Position numbers and translations under genes: made by a program
Source of the DNA: Psychrobacter immobilis
GTDB taxonomy: Bacteria; Pseudomonadota; Gammaproteobacteria; Pseudomonadales; Moraxellaceae
Direction of reading: 5' to 3'
DNA length: 64,000 nt
NCBI RefSeq assembly: GCF_904846065.1
Contig: NZ_CAJGZV010000001.1
Coordinates: 1,550,001-1,614,000 of the forward strand
Notes under the pieces: model-generated
Seen by the model: the letters and a program-made list of their open reading frames with translations, nothing else
What the model was told of the DNA's origin: nothing
Database searches by the model: none
Part shown: piece by piece, positions 1 to 8,551 of the stretch
Layout of the letters: each line of letters begins with the position of its first letter
Numbering within the stretch: the first letter of the stretch is position 1

Positions 1-401
1 TTAGCTCAGTGGCTGTCGCGGACTTACTCAACCGAATCCGTCAGCCATTTAACGTGAGTAGGGTGGCTTTAGCGGCGGCGGCGGCGGCACTTGCTGACTC
101 AGACTTTATCGAAAAAACTCGTCTGATGAATGATGAGCAAATGCGCTGGTTAGAAAAGCAGTTTGACGCATTAGGGTTGGGTTTCATTAAGTCGCATGCC
201 AACTTTATTATGGTAGAAATAGCCGTTGAGATGGAAGACATCACCGCTGCTTCTATTCATCAAGCATTGCTAGAGCAGGGTGTTATCGTCCGTCCATTAG
301 AGAGCTATGGCTTACCTCATTGGCTGCGTATCACAGTAGGGGTAGCAGAAGAAAATATGCGCCTGATTGATACACTGCGCTCAATCTTGACTGATAATTG
401 A
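1..401 (+). CDS. hisC: Histidinol-phosphate/aromatic aminotransferase, C-terminal part
   Basis: This is the 3' end of a gene that begins before the window. The reading frame is open from base 3, and the GTG at 9 codes for an internal valine, so it should not be taken as a start. The visible ~132 residues are the C-terminal part of a fold-type I, PLP-dependent aminotransferase of the HisC family. The segment NRIRQPFNVS followed by an alanine-rich helix is typical, as is the closing stretch VRPLESYGLPHWLRITVG. The catalytic lysine lies upstream of the window. HisC transfers an amino group between glutamate and imidazole-acetol phosphate. Copies beside tyrA often also serve phenylalanine and tyrosine synthesis. 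The position just before tyrA-aroA matches the hisC-tyrA-aroA order known in pseudomonads and Moraxellaceae. Confidence 0.9.
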   Translation, partial: SSVAVADLLNRIRQPFNVSRVALAAAAAALADSDFIEKTRLMNDEQMRWLEKQFDALGLGFIKSHANFIMVEIAVEMEDITAASIHQALLEQGVIVRPLESYGLPHWLRITVGVAEENMRLIDTLRSILTDN

Positions 402-515
402 TAATAAGTATGTTAGGTCGTTTTGGATAAGTAAATAATTTATTAATCATTTTTATGACACTAGTGTCGGCTTGTTTTAGTCATTCTGACGCTAGTTTGT
501 TTAACGAGAAAAGCC

Positions 516-2879
516 GTGAGTCGCCAGCAAAACAATATAAGCAATCAAAACAATAATATGCAGTCTATGAATACTCAGCCGCCGTTATTTAAACAGATTT
601 GTGTGATTGGTCTAGGGCTTATCGGTGCGAGCCTTGCCCAAGCCATTAAAGACAATGGTTTGAGTGAGCGTTTGGTGGCGGTTGATAGACATACACCAAG
701 CATCGACGAAGCCATTCAGCACGGCTTATTAGACGCTGGTAGTGCTGTCTTAAGTAAGGTAGTGTTTGGTAGTGATTTGATTGTTATCGCCGTACCAGTA
801 CAAGCGGTGCAAGCCGTATTTATTGATATCAAAGCAGCGATGGATAATGGACAACTTGCTACTGATTGCATCATTACTGATGTTTGTAGCACCAAGGTCA
901 ATATCATTGATGCGGCTCAAGCGGTGTTCGGCTCGCTACCGACAGGATTGGTGCCTGCACATCCAATTGCGGGTGCTGAGAATTCAGGATATCATGCCAG
1001 ACGCGCCACATTGTTTGTGAATCATAGTGTCATTATTTGTGAGCTACCTACTACAAGCAATGTAGCGATTACCAAGCTGCGGCAGTTATGGGAAGCGGTG
1101 GGTGCAAACGTTATGTCAATGGATGCGGAACACCATGATCGCATATTGGCGCACACCAGTCATTTGCCACATCTGCTTGCCTTTAATTTGGTTGAGCAAT
1201 TGGCGAGCCATGATGACAATTTAGATATGTTCCGCTATGCAGCGGGCGGCTTTCGTGACTTTAGCCGTATCGCTGCCAGTGACCCTAAAATGTGGCATGA
1301 TATATTTTTTGCCAACGAAAGCGCGATTGTTAGCGCCCTTGATGAGTATGGCGTTTACCTACAGACCATGCGTCAGCTTATCATCGATAAAGATTCAACC
1401 GCCCTGATGGGACTTTTGGGCCGCGCGCAAGCCGCACGGCGACATTTTGGCCATATGTTAGCCAGCACCCCTTATACGGATACTTCTGCCATGTCAGCTT
1501 CTTATAATATTACTCCTAGCAATACTGTATTGGGCACTATTGCCATTCCTGGTGACAAGTCTATCTCGCATCGCAGCATTATGCTGGGCAGCCTTGCGAC
1601 AGGCGTGACCAATGTCACTGGATTTTTGGAAGGGGAAGATGCGCTTGCCACCTTGCAAGCATTCCGTGATATGGGCGTGACCATTGAAGGGCCTGATAAC
1701 GGAAAATTGACCATTCATGGTGTTGGTATGAATGGGCTAAAGCCAAGCAAGACACCATTGTATATGGGCAACTCAGGTACTAGCATGCGCCTGCTGGCTG
1801 GTATTTTAGCGGCGCAATCATTTGATAGTGTATTAACTGGTGATACCAGCCTAAATAAACGCCCAATGGAGCGTGTGGCCGCACCTTTACGCGAGATGGG
1901 TGCAGTCATTCAAAGTACGGGTCATAGTGGTACGGCACCACTTAGTATCACTGGTCGAGCGACTATCGGTAAGCCATTACAAGGCATCGATTATGAGATG
2001 CCTGTGGCTTCTGCGCAGATTAAATCCTGCTTGTTGCTGGCTGGTCTTTGGGCAGAAGGCACCACAACCGTTACCCAACCAGAAGTCAGTCGTGACCATA
2101 CCGAGCGTATGCTTTCAGCTTTTGGTTATCCAGTAACAGTCGATGGCAACCGTATCAGTGTAACCGGTGGCGGGCAACTCACAGGTGGTGATATCGCTGT
2201 CCCTGCTGACATCTCGTCTGCGGCATTTTTTATGGTCGCTGCTGCGATCAGCCAAAATAGTGAGCTGACTTTGACGCAAGTAGGTATTAATCCGACACGC
2301 ACAGGCATTATCGATATCTTAAAATTAATGCAAGCAAATATTAGCCTAAGTAATGAGACACATGTGGGCGGCGAACCAGTCGCAGATATCACTATTCGTA
2401 GCTCAAGCCTAAAAGGTATTGAAATCCCAGAGCATTTAGTGCCATTAGCGATTGATGAATTCCCAGTATTGTTCATTGCTGCCAGCTGTGCGCAAGGTCG
2501 TACGGTGTTGACTGGTGCCAAAGAGCTGCGCGTAAAAGAGTCTGATCGTATTGCAGTCATGGCAGAAGGATTACAAACACTGGGTATTGATTGTACAGTG
2601 ACGGAAGATGGGCTAATCATCGAAGGTAAAGGCATTGAAGGCGAAGGTATTGAGGCTCAAAATAGCAATATCAATAATAGCCAGCCTGTCTTTGGTGGCG
2701 GTCACATTACCTCGCACCATGATCATCGCATTGCCATGAGTTTTGCAATTGCCAGCTTACGTGCATCCAAGCAAATTACTATTGAAGGTGTTGAAACCGT
2801 TAATACCAGTTTCCCAGGATTTGCAGAGCTTGCCAATCACATTGGAATGTCTATTAAAGTTGATAATGTTGCGGTTTAA
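516..2879 (+). CDS. tyrA-aroA: Fused prephenate (cyclohexadienyl) dehydrogenase / EPSP synthase
   Basis: One 787-residue protein carries two enzymes of aromatic amino-acid synthesis. Residues ~27-310 are the NAD(P)-dependent prephenate/arogenate dehydrogenase TyrA, with the Rossmann motif GLGLIG at 32-37 and the PAHPIAGAENSG motif around 148-158. Residues ~335-787 are AroA (3-phosphoshikimate 1-carboxyvinyltransferase), with PGDKSISHR at 345-353, GNSGT at 418-422, TGDTSLNKRPM at 441-451, and a late HDHRIAMSFA motif. The order and fusion are those known from Acinetobacter, Psychrobacter and some Pseudomonas. The start used is GTG at 516. An in-frame ATG at 558 is possible, since the first ~25 residues are Asn/Gln-rich and not conserved. 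A low-complexity Gly/Glu/Asn insertion (~705-722) precedes the last AroA motif. It is probably co-transcribed with hisC, 114 bases upstream. Confidence 0.95.
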   Translation: MSRQQNNISNQNNNMQSMNTQPPLFKQICVIGLGLIGASLAQAIKDNGLSERLVAVDRHTPSIDEAIQHGLLDAGSAVLSKVVFGSDLIVIAVPVQAVQAVFIDIKAAMDNGQLATDCIITDVCSTKVNIIDAAQAVFGSLPTGLVPAHPIAGAENSGYHARRATLFVNHSVIICELPTTSNVAITKLRQLWEAVGANVMSMDAEHHDRILAHTSHLPHLLAFNLVEQLASHDDNLDMFRYAAGGFRDFSRIAASDPKMWHDIFFANESAIVSALDEYGVYLQTMRQLIIDKDSTALMGLLGRAQAARRHFGHMLASTPYTDTSAMSASYNITPSNTVLGTIAIPGDKSISHRSIMLGSLATGVTNVTGFLEGEDALATLQAFRDMGVTIEGPDNGKLTIHGVGMNGLKPSKTPLYMGNSGTSMRLLAGILAAQSFDSVLTGDTSLNKRPMERVAAPLREMGAVIQSTGHSGTAPLSITGRATIGKPLQGIDYEMPVASAQIKSCLLLAGLWAEGTTTVTQPEVSRDHTERMLSAFGYPVTVDGNRISVTGGGQLTGGDIAVPADISSAAFFMVAAAISQNSELTLTQVGINPTRTGIIDILKLMQANISLSNETHVGGEPVADITIRSSSLKGIEIPEHLVPLAIDEFPVLFIAASCAQGRTVLTGAKELRVKESDRIAVMAEGLQTLGIDCTVTEDGLIIEGKGIEGEGIEAQNSNINNSQPVFGGGHITSHHDHRIAMSFAIASLRASKQITIEGVETVNTSFPGFAELANHIGMSIKVDNVAV

Positions 2880-3186
2880 TACCACAAACTATATTAACTT
2901 GCTGAATAGTATTATTGGCTTTTGCAACACTGAGCTTTAAAGTGCTGACTTGTAAAATGCTGGCTACAGCATTCAATAAAGTCTAAAAAGTTGCTTATTA
3001 GCCTTGATGTAAATGTTGTTTTTAAAGTTGTTATCGTTAGCAATGTGTTGATGCCTATATTGGCATGAGCGCATTGCTTTTTAACTTGTATCCTATCTGT
3101 AGTGACCCTGCGCTTTTGCCATTGAATTGATATAAAAATTAATATGGGGCAAGAGTGCGCTTTGCTCTAAAAAGTTGTACTGTACT
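2880..3186. other. Intergenic region with a small hairpin
   Basis: This stretch separates tyrA-aroA from rarD. A perfect 7-bp stem with a 4-base loop lies at 2956-2973 (AATGCTG/CAGCATT), but no T-run follows, so it is a weak terminator candidate at best. I see no ORF, tRNA or clear promoter in the rest. Confidence 0.4.
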
Positions 3187-4149
3187 ATGACCACCCAAAA
3201 CGTCATCAAAAAACCAGTTACGCCCATTAAAACAACCAGACGTGGCATCATCACCGCACTCATTGCCTTTTTTATCTGGGGTGGGTTTCCATTATATTTT
3301 AAACAATTGGCCGCCTACGATGCGACCGAGATTATCGGTCACCGTATTATTTGGACGTTTGCTTGCTTGCTTATCGTGTTGGTAGTCACCAAGCGCTGGC
3401 AATGGATCGATACCTTAAAGAAAAATCCGAGATGGATCGCGTTTTCATTTATATCGGGTTTGATTATTGCCACCAACTGGCTCACTTATGTATGGGCCGT
3501 CAATCACGACCGCATTCTCGAAGCCAGTTTGGGGTATTTTATCGGACCATTGGTGGGCGTTGCGCTATCGATGATTTTATTCAAAGAGCGCTTACGTACG
3601 CTGCAATGGGTTGCCATCGGTTTCGCCTTATTATCCGTAGTCATTCAAGTAGTTATGATTGGTAGCTTGCCATGGATATCACTGATTTTAGCCTTTAGTT
3701 TTAGTACTTACGGTACCATTCAACGGCAGACGCCTTTGACGGCTGTCGATGCCATGTTTGTCGAAACAACGATGTTGGTGCCGATTTGCTTATGGTGGTT
3801 CTGGCAAGCAGATGTGGTCAGTAGTCAATTGAGTTTTTGGTTTAGTCCCAATATTTGGCTACTAATGATCGCAGGGCCGATTACCTTGATACCGCTGTTA
3901 TTGTTTAATAAATCTACCAAGCTCGTTGCTTATAGCATTTTAAGTTTTATGAATTATCTGACGCCGACCTTTATTTTCTTTTTAGCGGTGTTCTATTATA
4001 ACGAGCCATTTGATTTACAGCGTCTTGCAGTATTTGGTCTGATTTGGTTTGGTCTGTTATTATTCAGCATTGACTTATGGCGTCATCGTCCTAGTAAAGC
4101 GCTAAAAGCCGCGCGTTTGCGTGAAGAGGCGTTGCAGAAAACCAATTAA
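3187..4149 (+). CDS. rarD: RarD-type EamA/DMT superfamily membrane transporter
   Basis: This is a ~320-residue, very hydrophobic protein of the drug/metabolite transporter superfamily with about ten membrane helices. The N-terminal segment RRGIITALIAFFIWGGFPLY and the following early helices match RarD (chloramphenicol-sensitive protein), whose substrate is unknown in most bacteria. The C-terminus ends in a short basic tail (RHRPSKALKAARLREEALQK), probably cytoplasmic. ATG at 3187 is chosen over TTG at 3175 because it removes four unconserved residues. No strong Shine-Dalgarno is visible for either. The gene is read alone, with folB starting 50 bases downstream on the same strand. Confidence 0.85.
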   Translation: MTTQNVIKKPVTPIKTTRRGIITALIAFFIWGGFPLYFKQLAAYDATEIIGHRIIWTFACLLIVLVVTKRWQWIDTLKKNPRWIAFSFISGLIIATNWLTYVWAVNHDRILEASLGYFIGPLVGVALSMILFKERLRTLQWVAIGFALLSVVIQVVMIGSLPWISLILAFSFSTYGTIQRQTPLTAVDAMFVETTMLVPICLWWFWQADVVSSQLSFWFSPNIWLLMIAGPITLIPLLLFNKSTKLVAYSILSFMNYLTPTFIFFLAVFYYNEPFDLQRLAVFGLIWFGLLLFSIDLWRHRPSKALKAARLREEALQKTN

Positions 4150-4199
4150 AAAACCTGAGTTCAAAATCTAATTAAAATTTAGCAAACAAGGATGAGAGC

Positions 4200-4610
4200 A
4201 TGTTTCATACCGAATCTGATGTAGTATTCGTTAAAGGCTTGACAGTAGAAGCAGTCATCGGTGTTTACGCGTGGGAGCGCGCAATCACGCAGCCGCTGCT
4301 GATTGATATAGCACTTGAAACAGATATCAGCCGTGCGGCTATCTCAGATGATGTCAATGATGCGCTGAATTATAAAGCGGTTTGCGATGATGTGAGCGCG
4401 TGGTGCCAAGCCATTAAAGCGCAGTTGCTAGAGCATTTAGCGGGGCAAATCGCTGATAAGTTGCTGGCCAAATATAGCTGTCATAAAATCACTTTAAGCA
4501 TTGCTAAGCCCACTGCTATCAAGCAGGCCGATGCGGTTGGGGTACAGATCACGCGTTATGCAACGGCCATTGAAGATAAGCCAGTTGTAAGCAAGGACGA
4601 TGATGCATAA
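4200..4610 (+). CDS. folB: Dihydroneopterin aldolase
   Basis: This is a 136-residue FolB-family protein. It converts 7,8-dihydroneopterin to 6-hydroxymethyl-7,8-dihydropterin and glycolaldehyde in folate synthesis. The N-terminal VKGLTVEAVIGVYAWERA and the following QPLLIDIALETD are family hallmarks, and the length is close to the usual ~120. The C-terminal ~15 residues are an extra charged tail. A good ribosome-binding sequence (AAGGA) lies about eight bases before the ATG. The end overlaps the start of folK by 11 bases, so the two consecutive pathway enzymes are probably translationally coupled. Confidence 0.93.
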   Translation: MFHTESDVVFVKGLTVEAVIGVYAWERAITQPLLIDIALETDISRAAISDDVNDALNYKAVCDDVSAWCQAIKAQLLEHLAGQIADKLLAKYSCHKITLSIAKPTAIKQADAVGVQITRYATAIEDKPVVSKDDDA

Positions 4611-5166
4611 TATGCATAAAAATTTGGCTGATTTGAGTCTTGAAACGCTAAAAAAGCAGACGCCTGAACTGTTGAAAACACAATCTGTGACGGCAGTATT
4701 ATTGGCTTTAGGCAGTAATTATCAAGCTGAACATTATCTGCCGCTTGTCCGAAAGGATCTAGCGGCGCTAGGGGGAATACAGTTATCTACTGCATTTGAA
4801 AATCCTGACTTTACATCGACCGAAGCGCAACCAAAGCCCGATTATACCAATCAGTGCGTTTATTTGCGTTTGGGAGAGCCAATGACACTGCAACAGTTAC
4901 AGCAGGTTTTTAAAGATCTTGAGGGTGACTGTCATAGACAGCGTCTAACAGAAGCTCAGACGCCAATAAAAAAAGTTACGATGGATATCGATATTCTATT
5001 GATAGAAACGCTATTAATAGAAGTTGTTTCTGATAAAAATAGCCTAAGCAGCAATAAGGAATTTGAAGAGTCTAATTGGATTGTAATGGCAGATCGTTAC
5101 CCATTCAAAGCGCATGAAAGAGCAGGGATAGAGGAGTTGATTAAAGGTCATTTTTTAAAAGGTTAA
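4600..5166 (+). CDS. folK: 2-amino-4-hydroxy-6-hydroxymethyldihydropteridine pyrophosphokinase
   Basis: This 188-residue HPPK-like protein would transfer pyrophosphate from ATP to the FolB product. The N-terminal VLLALGSNYQAEHYL is the usual LGSN start. The catalytic segment appears as CHRQRLTEAQTPIKKVTMDI followed by DILL, which corresponds to the family's R...K...DLDIL core. Divergence from the typical protein is noticeable, especially an inserted Ser/Asn/Glu-rich stretch around residues 140-165. The start may be 4600 or 4603. The AAGGA at 4593-4597, inside folB, supports this pair over ATG 4612. It overlaps folB. The sequence fits HPPK well, but it is a divergent member. Confidence 0.85.
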   Translation: MMHNMHKNLADLSLETLKKQTPELLKTQSVTAVLLALGSNYQAEHYLPLVRKDLAALGGIQLSTAFENPDFTSTEAQPKPDYTNQCVYLRLGEPMTLQQLQQVFKDLEGDCHRQRLTEAQTPIKKVTMDIDILLIETLLIEVVSDKNSLSSNKEFEESNWIVMADRYPFKAHERAGIEELIKGHFLKG

Positions 5167-5207
5167 ATGAAGCAGCCCAGATGCTATTCTAAATAAGTAA
5201 AAGTTAT

Positions 5208-5222
5208 TGAGGACACGCCTTA
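5208..5222. repeat. Solo end of the TAGGGCGTGTC inverted-repeat element family
   Basis: TGAGGACACGCCTTA matches the right end of the complete element at 9895-10068 with one change. No partner end is visible nearby. It lies 42 bases after the folK stop and is probably a relic of a decayed copy. Confidence 0.55.
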
Positions 5223-5241
5223 GTGTTTTTCTTAAAACCTC

Positions 5242-5271
5242 TCAAAATAAAAGCTGAGCAAAATGCCCAGC
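5242..5271 (-). terminator. Rho-independent terminator of the SDR gene
   Basis: Read on the minus strand, a 7-bp stem (GCTGGGC/GCTCAGC with one G-U pair, loop ATTTT) is followed by TTTTATTTT. It lies 34 bases beyond the stop codon of the short-chain dehydrogenase gene. Confidence 0.7.
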
Positions 5272-5304
5272 CTATATCACATTTAAAAAGTTTAACTATT
5301 ACGC

Positions 5305-6039
5305 CTACTGTGCGGTCAAACCACCATCAACGACAAACTCTGAACCTGTCGAGTAGCTTGAATCATCAGACGCTAAGAACAACACCATGCTGCTGACTTC
5401 TTCGGGCTGTGCCACACGTCTCATCGGAATAGTTTTGGCAAATGCTTCAACCGCATCTTTGGTATCGCCTTGCATAATCATCGGTGTAGCAATAACGCCG
5501 GGGTGAATGGAGTTCACGCGAATGCCATGAGGGGCACACTCTAATGCTGCCGCTTTGGTCATACCGCGTACCGCAAACTTAGAATCGGTATAGCCTATAG
5601 CGCCGCCAACCAAGCCATTAATTGATGAGATATTGATGATAGAACCTTGTTTGGCGGCTTTCATCGTTGGAATGACTGCTTTCATACCTAAAAAGACCGA
5701 CACCTGATTAATCTCTAGAATCTTGCGATACGCTTCTACTGACGTATCTAAAATAGATTTGTGCGTAGTGATACCTGCATTATTAACCAGTACATCAATT
5801 CGACCAAATTTTTCCTGTGTTTCTTTAGCGACTTGCGTCCAATCTTCTTCACTAGTGACATCATGCTTAATAAATAGAGCGCTATCGCCAAGCTCTTTTG
5901 CTAATGCATCGCCTTTTTCACTATTGATATCGGTCAAGACTACCTTAGCGCCTTCTTGCATACACAAACGTGCATGAGTCTCGCCCATGCCTTGAGCGGC
6001 ACCAGTAATAATGATAACTTTATCTTGTAAACGAGCCAT
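5305..6039 (-). CDS. Classical short-chain dehydrogenase/reductase (SDR)
   Basis: This is a 244-residue NAD(P)-dependent oxidoreductase of the classical SDR family. It shows the cofactor motif TGAAQGMG near residues 12-19, the NNAG motif (VLVNNAGI), the catalytic serine in NISSINGL, and the YxxxK pair in GYTDSKFAVRG. The C-terminal GSEFVVDGGLTAQ is typical. The overall look is close to enzymes annotated as 3-alpha(or 20-beta)-hydroxysteroid or glucose dehydrogenases, but the substrate cannot be read from the sequence. AGGAAAA stands just before the ATG. It is a single gene, convergent with folK and closed by its own terminator. Confidence 0.9.
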   Translation of the reverse strand: MARLQDKVIIITGAAQGMGETHARLCMQEGAKVVLTDINSEKGDALAKELGDSALFIKHDVTSEEDWTQVAKETQEKFGRIDVLVNNAGITTHKSILDTSVEAYRKILEINQVSVFLGMKAVIPTMKAAKQGSIINISSINGLVGGAIGYTDSKFAVRGMTKAAALECAPHGIRVNSIHPGVIATPMIMQGDTKDAVEAFAKTIPMRRVAQPEEVSSMVLFLASDDSSYSTGSEFVVDGGLTAQ

Positions 6040-6201
6040 GAGTTTTCCTATTTTTTTTAGTTATGAATAATGAAAGAGTATAGGACACAATCGCTAAATA
6101 CTCCTTAGTGATTATGAAACCAAAAGTGAATACTTTATGTTTTTAAATGATAGCTTCAAATAATGTTTTTGGATGGTTTTATTAAATAATGGAGTGAGGA
6201 A

Positions 6202-6747
6202 ATGATGTACAACGACATATTGGATTTCTGTTTTGATGAGGTGGGTAGTGAGAAGTTTTTTGAGAAAGACATAGCGTTTGATCAATTATTAATAGAGCGA
6301 TACAGCGGTATACTTGAGCAAGCCGCCGCCGTAGAATTTTATACATGGCGAAGCAGCATAAAAGGGCGTTTAGCAGAAATTATTATATTGGATCAATTTT
6401 CACGCAATATTTACCGTGATACGCCAGCGGCTTTTGCCCAAGATGCGATGAGTCTCGCGCTCGCGCAAGAAGCGGTTGCTGCCGGTGCATTAGAGGCGCT
6501 TGAAACGATGGATGAGCGTAAGTTTTTCTTGATGCCTTATATGCACAGCGAATCAAAACTGATTCATCAACAAGCAGAAAAGCTATTTAAGCAGTATACC
6601 AATGCAGATACCGTGGATGCTGAGCTTAAACATAAAGTGATTATCGATCGTTTTGGTCGTTATCCGCATCGTAATGATATTTTGGGACGAATCTCGAGTA
6701 GCGCAAAAATAGCGTTTTTGACGCAGCCTGACTCATCTTTTTTATAA
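6202..6747 (+). CDS. DUF924 family protein
   Basis: This 181-residue, helix-rich protein belongs to the DUF924 family (TPR-like fold, function unknown). The recognisable core is IILDQFSRNIYRDTPAAFAQD, followed by DERKFFLMPYMHSE and by DRFGRYPHRNDILGR near the C-terminus. Its length matches the family. GGAGTGAGG precedes two consecutive ATG codons at 6202 and 6205. Either could be used. It is divergent from the SDR gene and convergent with cysE, with a bidirectional terminator after it. Confidence 0.88.
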   Translation: MMYNDILDFCFDEVGSEKFFEKDIAFDQLLIERYSGILEQAAAVEFYTWRSSIKGRLAEIIILDQFSRNIYRDTPAAFAQDAMSLALAQEAVAAGALEALETMDERKFFLMPYMHSESKLIHQQAEKLFKQYTNADTVDAELKHKVIIDRFGRYPHRNDILGRISSSAKIAFLTQPDSSFL

Positions 6748-6808
6748 ATATTGTTTGTCAAATGGCTAGTCGATAAATATTATTTATCAATTGGTTAAAA
6801 TAGAAACA

Positions 6809-6828
6809 GAGGCTGTTTAGCCTCTTTT
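6809..6828. terminator. Terminator between DUF924 gene and cysE
   Basis: GAGGCT-GTTT-AGCCTC forms a 6-bp GC-rich stem directly followed by TTTT on the plus strand. On the minus strand the stem lies just after the cysE stop, with a poorer T-run. It serves at least the DUF924 gene. Confidence 0.8.
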
Positions 6829-6856
6829 GTATTCATCATCGACGATAGCTAGAAGA

Positions 6857-7843
6857 TTACTTCTGCTCAGCGCCTATCTCATCTATATCGGCACGGCCAA
6901 TCACATCGATATCCTCTAAGCATAATTTATCATATTCTTTTTTACAAAAGTCAGGATCGATTTTGCACATCGCTGCTTGTAATTGATCTAAGCGATTTTC
7001 TGATTGCTGAATATGTTCGAGCATTTTAGCAAAGGCTTCGGCGACAGGGTCTTGTGACATAGGATCGATGCCATAAGCTTGAAACGCGGTTTCGCGTGCT
7101 GAATGATTGGTGGATTTTTCATCTATTGATTTTTCATCTATTGATTTTTCATCTATTGATTTTTTATCTACTGCCTTTTTATCTACTGCCTTTTTAACTA
7201 TGCCATTATCCGTAGAAGCAGCTTGCGCCACTTTTTCTTGTTGCTTGGCATCATCGACCTTTTTAACAATCGGATTGCCTTTTTCGTCGTGATGGTCTGA
7301 TATCATTCGCGCAGCACTCCCGACCATAGTCGCACCTGCTGGCACTGCCTTTACCACGACGGCATTTGAGCCAATTTTAGCGCCTTTACCGACAGTAAAT
7401 GGCCCCAATACTTTAGCACCAGCACCAACGATAACCCCATCTTCCAAAGTAGGGTGGCGCTTGCCATTATTCCAAGAGACGCCGCCAAGCGTGACCCCGT
7501 GATAAAGCGTCACATCATTGCCAATCTCTGCCGTTTCGCCAATAACGATACCCATACCATGATCAATAAAAAATCGTCGACCGATTTTGGCAGCAGGGTG
7601 AATCTCGATACCAGTAATGATGCGTGAACCATATGAGATAACGCGCGCCGCCAGTTTTTGCTCGTTTTGCCACAGACAATGTGCACCGCGATGCAAAATA
7701 AGTGCATGAATACCAGGGTAGGTCAGGATGACTTCCAGACTATTACGTGCTGCTGGATCACGGTTAAACACCGCATCGATATCTTCTGTTAGGTCTTTTT
7801 TGATGCGTGAAAGTGATTTGAATAAGGCAGTTGGCAATGACAT
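6857..7843 (-). CDS. cysE: Serine O-acetyltransferase with repeat-bearing C-terminal extension
   Basis: This 328-residue protein acetylates serine with acetyl-CoA, the first step of cysteine synthesis. After an N-terminal helical domain comes the left-handed beta-helix of hexapeptide repeats, with [24 protein letters not shown] and [20 protein letters not shown], all typical of CysE. The ATG at 7843 is preferred over an upstream frame extension to 7981, because AGGA lies eight bases before it and the family begins there. After the catalytic domain (~residue 190) there is an unusual ~135-residue tail. It contains a pentapeptide repeat (KSIDE/KKAVD) encoded by 15-bp DNA repeats, then a predicted coiled coil with a CKIDPDFC segment. 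The tail is not part of the enzyme core and its role is unknown. Confidence 0.92.
   Translation of the reverse strand: MSLPTALFKSLSRIKKDLTEDIDAVFNRDPAARNSLEVILTYPGIHALILHRGAHCLWQNEQKLAARVISYGSRIITGIEIHPAAKIGRRFFIDHGMGIVIGETAEIGNDVTLYHGVTLGGVSWNNGKRHPTLEDGVIVGAGAKVLGPFTVGKGAKIGSNAVVVKAVPAGATMVGSAARMISDHHDEKGNPIVKKVDDAKQQEKVAQAASTDNGIVKKAVDKKAVDKKSIDEKSIDEKSIDEKSTNHSARETAFQAYGIDPMSQDPVAEAFAKMLEHIQQSENRLDQLQAAMCKIDPDFCKKEYDKLCLEDIDVIGRADIDEIGAEQK
7113..7202. repeat. 15-bp tandem repeat inside cysE
   Basis: Six contiguous 15-bp units lie here. The first three are identical (GATTTTTCATCTATT) and the next three are degenerate. Because the unit is a multiple of three, copy-number change would lengthen or shorten the CysE tail in frame, adding or removing KSIDE-type pentapeptides. 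Confidence 0.9.
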
Positions 7844-7992
7844 AAATTGTCCTATCGTATTTTTGATTACAATCAATTTAGTTATAGCAGCTTTGCAGCA
7901 CAAAATATAGCGATGAGCGATAAATAAAAACAGACGACTGACAGATGAAATACCAGTCATTGACAATTTATCTATAGGCAATTATTTATGAT

Positions 7993-8436
7993 TTAGCTAT
8001 CACTGACAACATATTTTAGCAGCTCAACAACTTGCTCTGGCGTTTGCGCCCATCCCATTGCCGCCGCATCGACTTCTTTTAGCGGATGGATAATATCTTC
8101 AGCATGAAGGGTAATGTACGGCTTGCCTAAAGCCGCGCAGTAGCCAGCATCGAATGCAGCGTTCCACTGCTTATATTTATCACCAAAACGAATGATAGCA
8201 ATATCGCATTTTTGAATCATGTTTTTGGTGCGAATCGCATTAACTTTTGATGATTTATGGTCGCGCCAGAACCCAATATCTTCTTTACCAAGCACATCAC
8301 CAGCTGCATCGCTGGCTTCATGTTCAGTCACTGCGGAGGTAAAGGTAATATCTAAACCTTTGTCTTTCGCGCCTTGCATGATTTTTTGTCGCCAGTCGGT
8401 GTGTATTTCTCCGGACAAATAAACGTTCCAATTCAT
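7993..8436 (-). CDS. YtoQ family protein
   Basis: This ~147-residue protein starts NWNVYLSGEIHTDWRQKI, which is the signature of the YtoQ family. The family is related to nucleoside 2-deoxyribosyltransferase-like folds. The segments DIAIIRFGDKYKQWNAAFDAGYCAALGKPYI fit a nucleotide-handling Rossmann-like fold, but the activity is not established. AAGGA lies seven bases before the ATG at 8436, so upstream in-frame codons to 8481 are left out. ATG 8439 is an alternative. It sits between cysE and trmJ in the same direction. Confidence 0.8.
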   Translation of the reverse strand: MNWNVYLSGEIHTDWRQKIMQGAKDKGLDITFTSAVTEHEASDAAGDVLGKEDIGFWRDHKSSKVNAIRTKNMIQKCDIAIIRFGDKYKQWNAAFDAGYCAALGKPYITLHAEDIIHPLKEVDAAAMGWAQTPEQVVELLKYVVSDS

Positions 8437-8480
8437 CATCAATTCCTTTTTATTATTGAATCCTATCATTTTTAAAATCA

Positions 8481-8498
8481 TAGCATTTGTAAATGCTA
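8481..8498 (-). terminator. Palindromic hairpin after trmJ
   Basis: TAGCATTT-GT-AAATGCTA is a perfect 8-bp inverted repeat between trmJ and the YtoQ gene. On the minus strand it is followed by GATTTTAAAAA, a poor T-run. It is a possible weak terminator or attenuator. Confidence 0.4.
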
Positions 8499-8551
8499 CG
8501 GCTGCTAATGCAATAGCAACTCAACGCCTGAAAATTTGCATATTAAAAGCT

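Noticed and set aside
2126-2635. 169-codon leftward frame inside tyrA-aroA
   Set aside because: It is antisense to a well-conserved AroA domain, with no recognisable domain or ribosome-binding site.
6770-6786. AT-rich palindrome GATAAATA-T-TATTTATC before cysE
   Set aside because: It is AT-only and short, next to a better terminator. It was not listed as a separate element.
7113-7202. Regular repeats that could be read as a CRISPR-like array
   Set aside because: The units are contiguous 15-mers with no spacers, inside the cysE reading frame. The 12-mers at 24135-24194 are the same case in the kinase gene.
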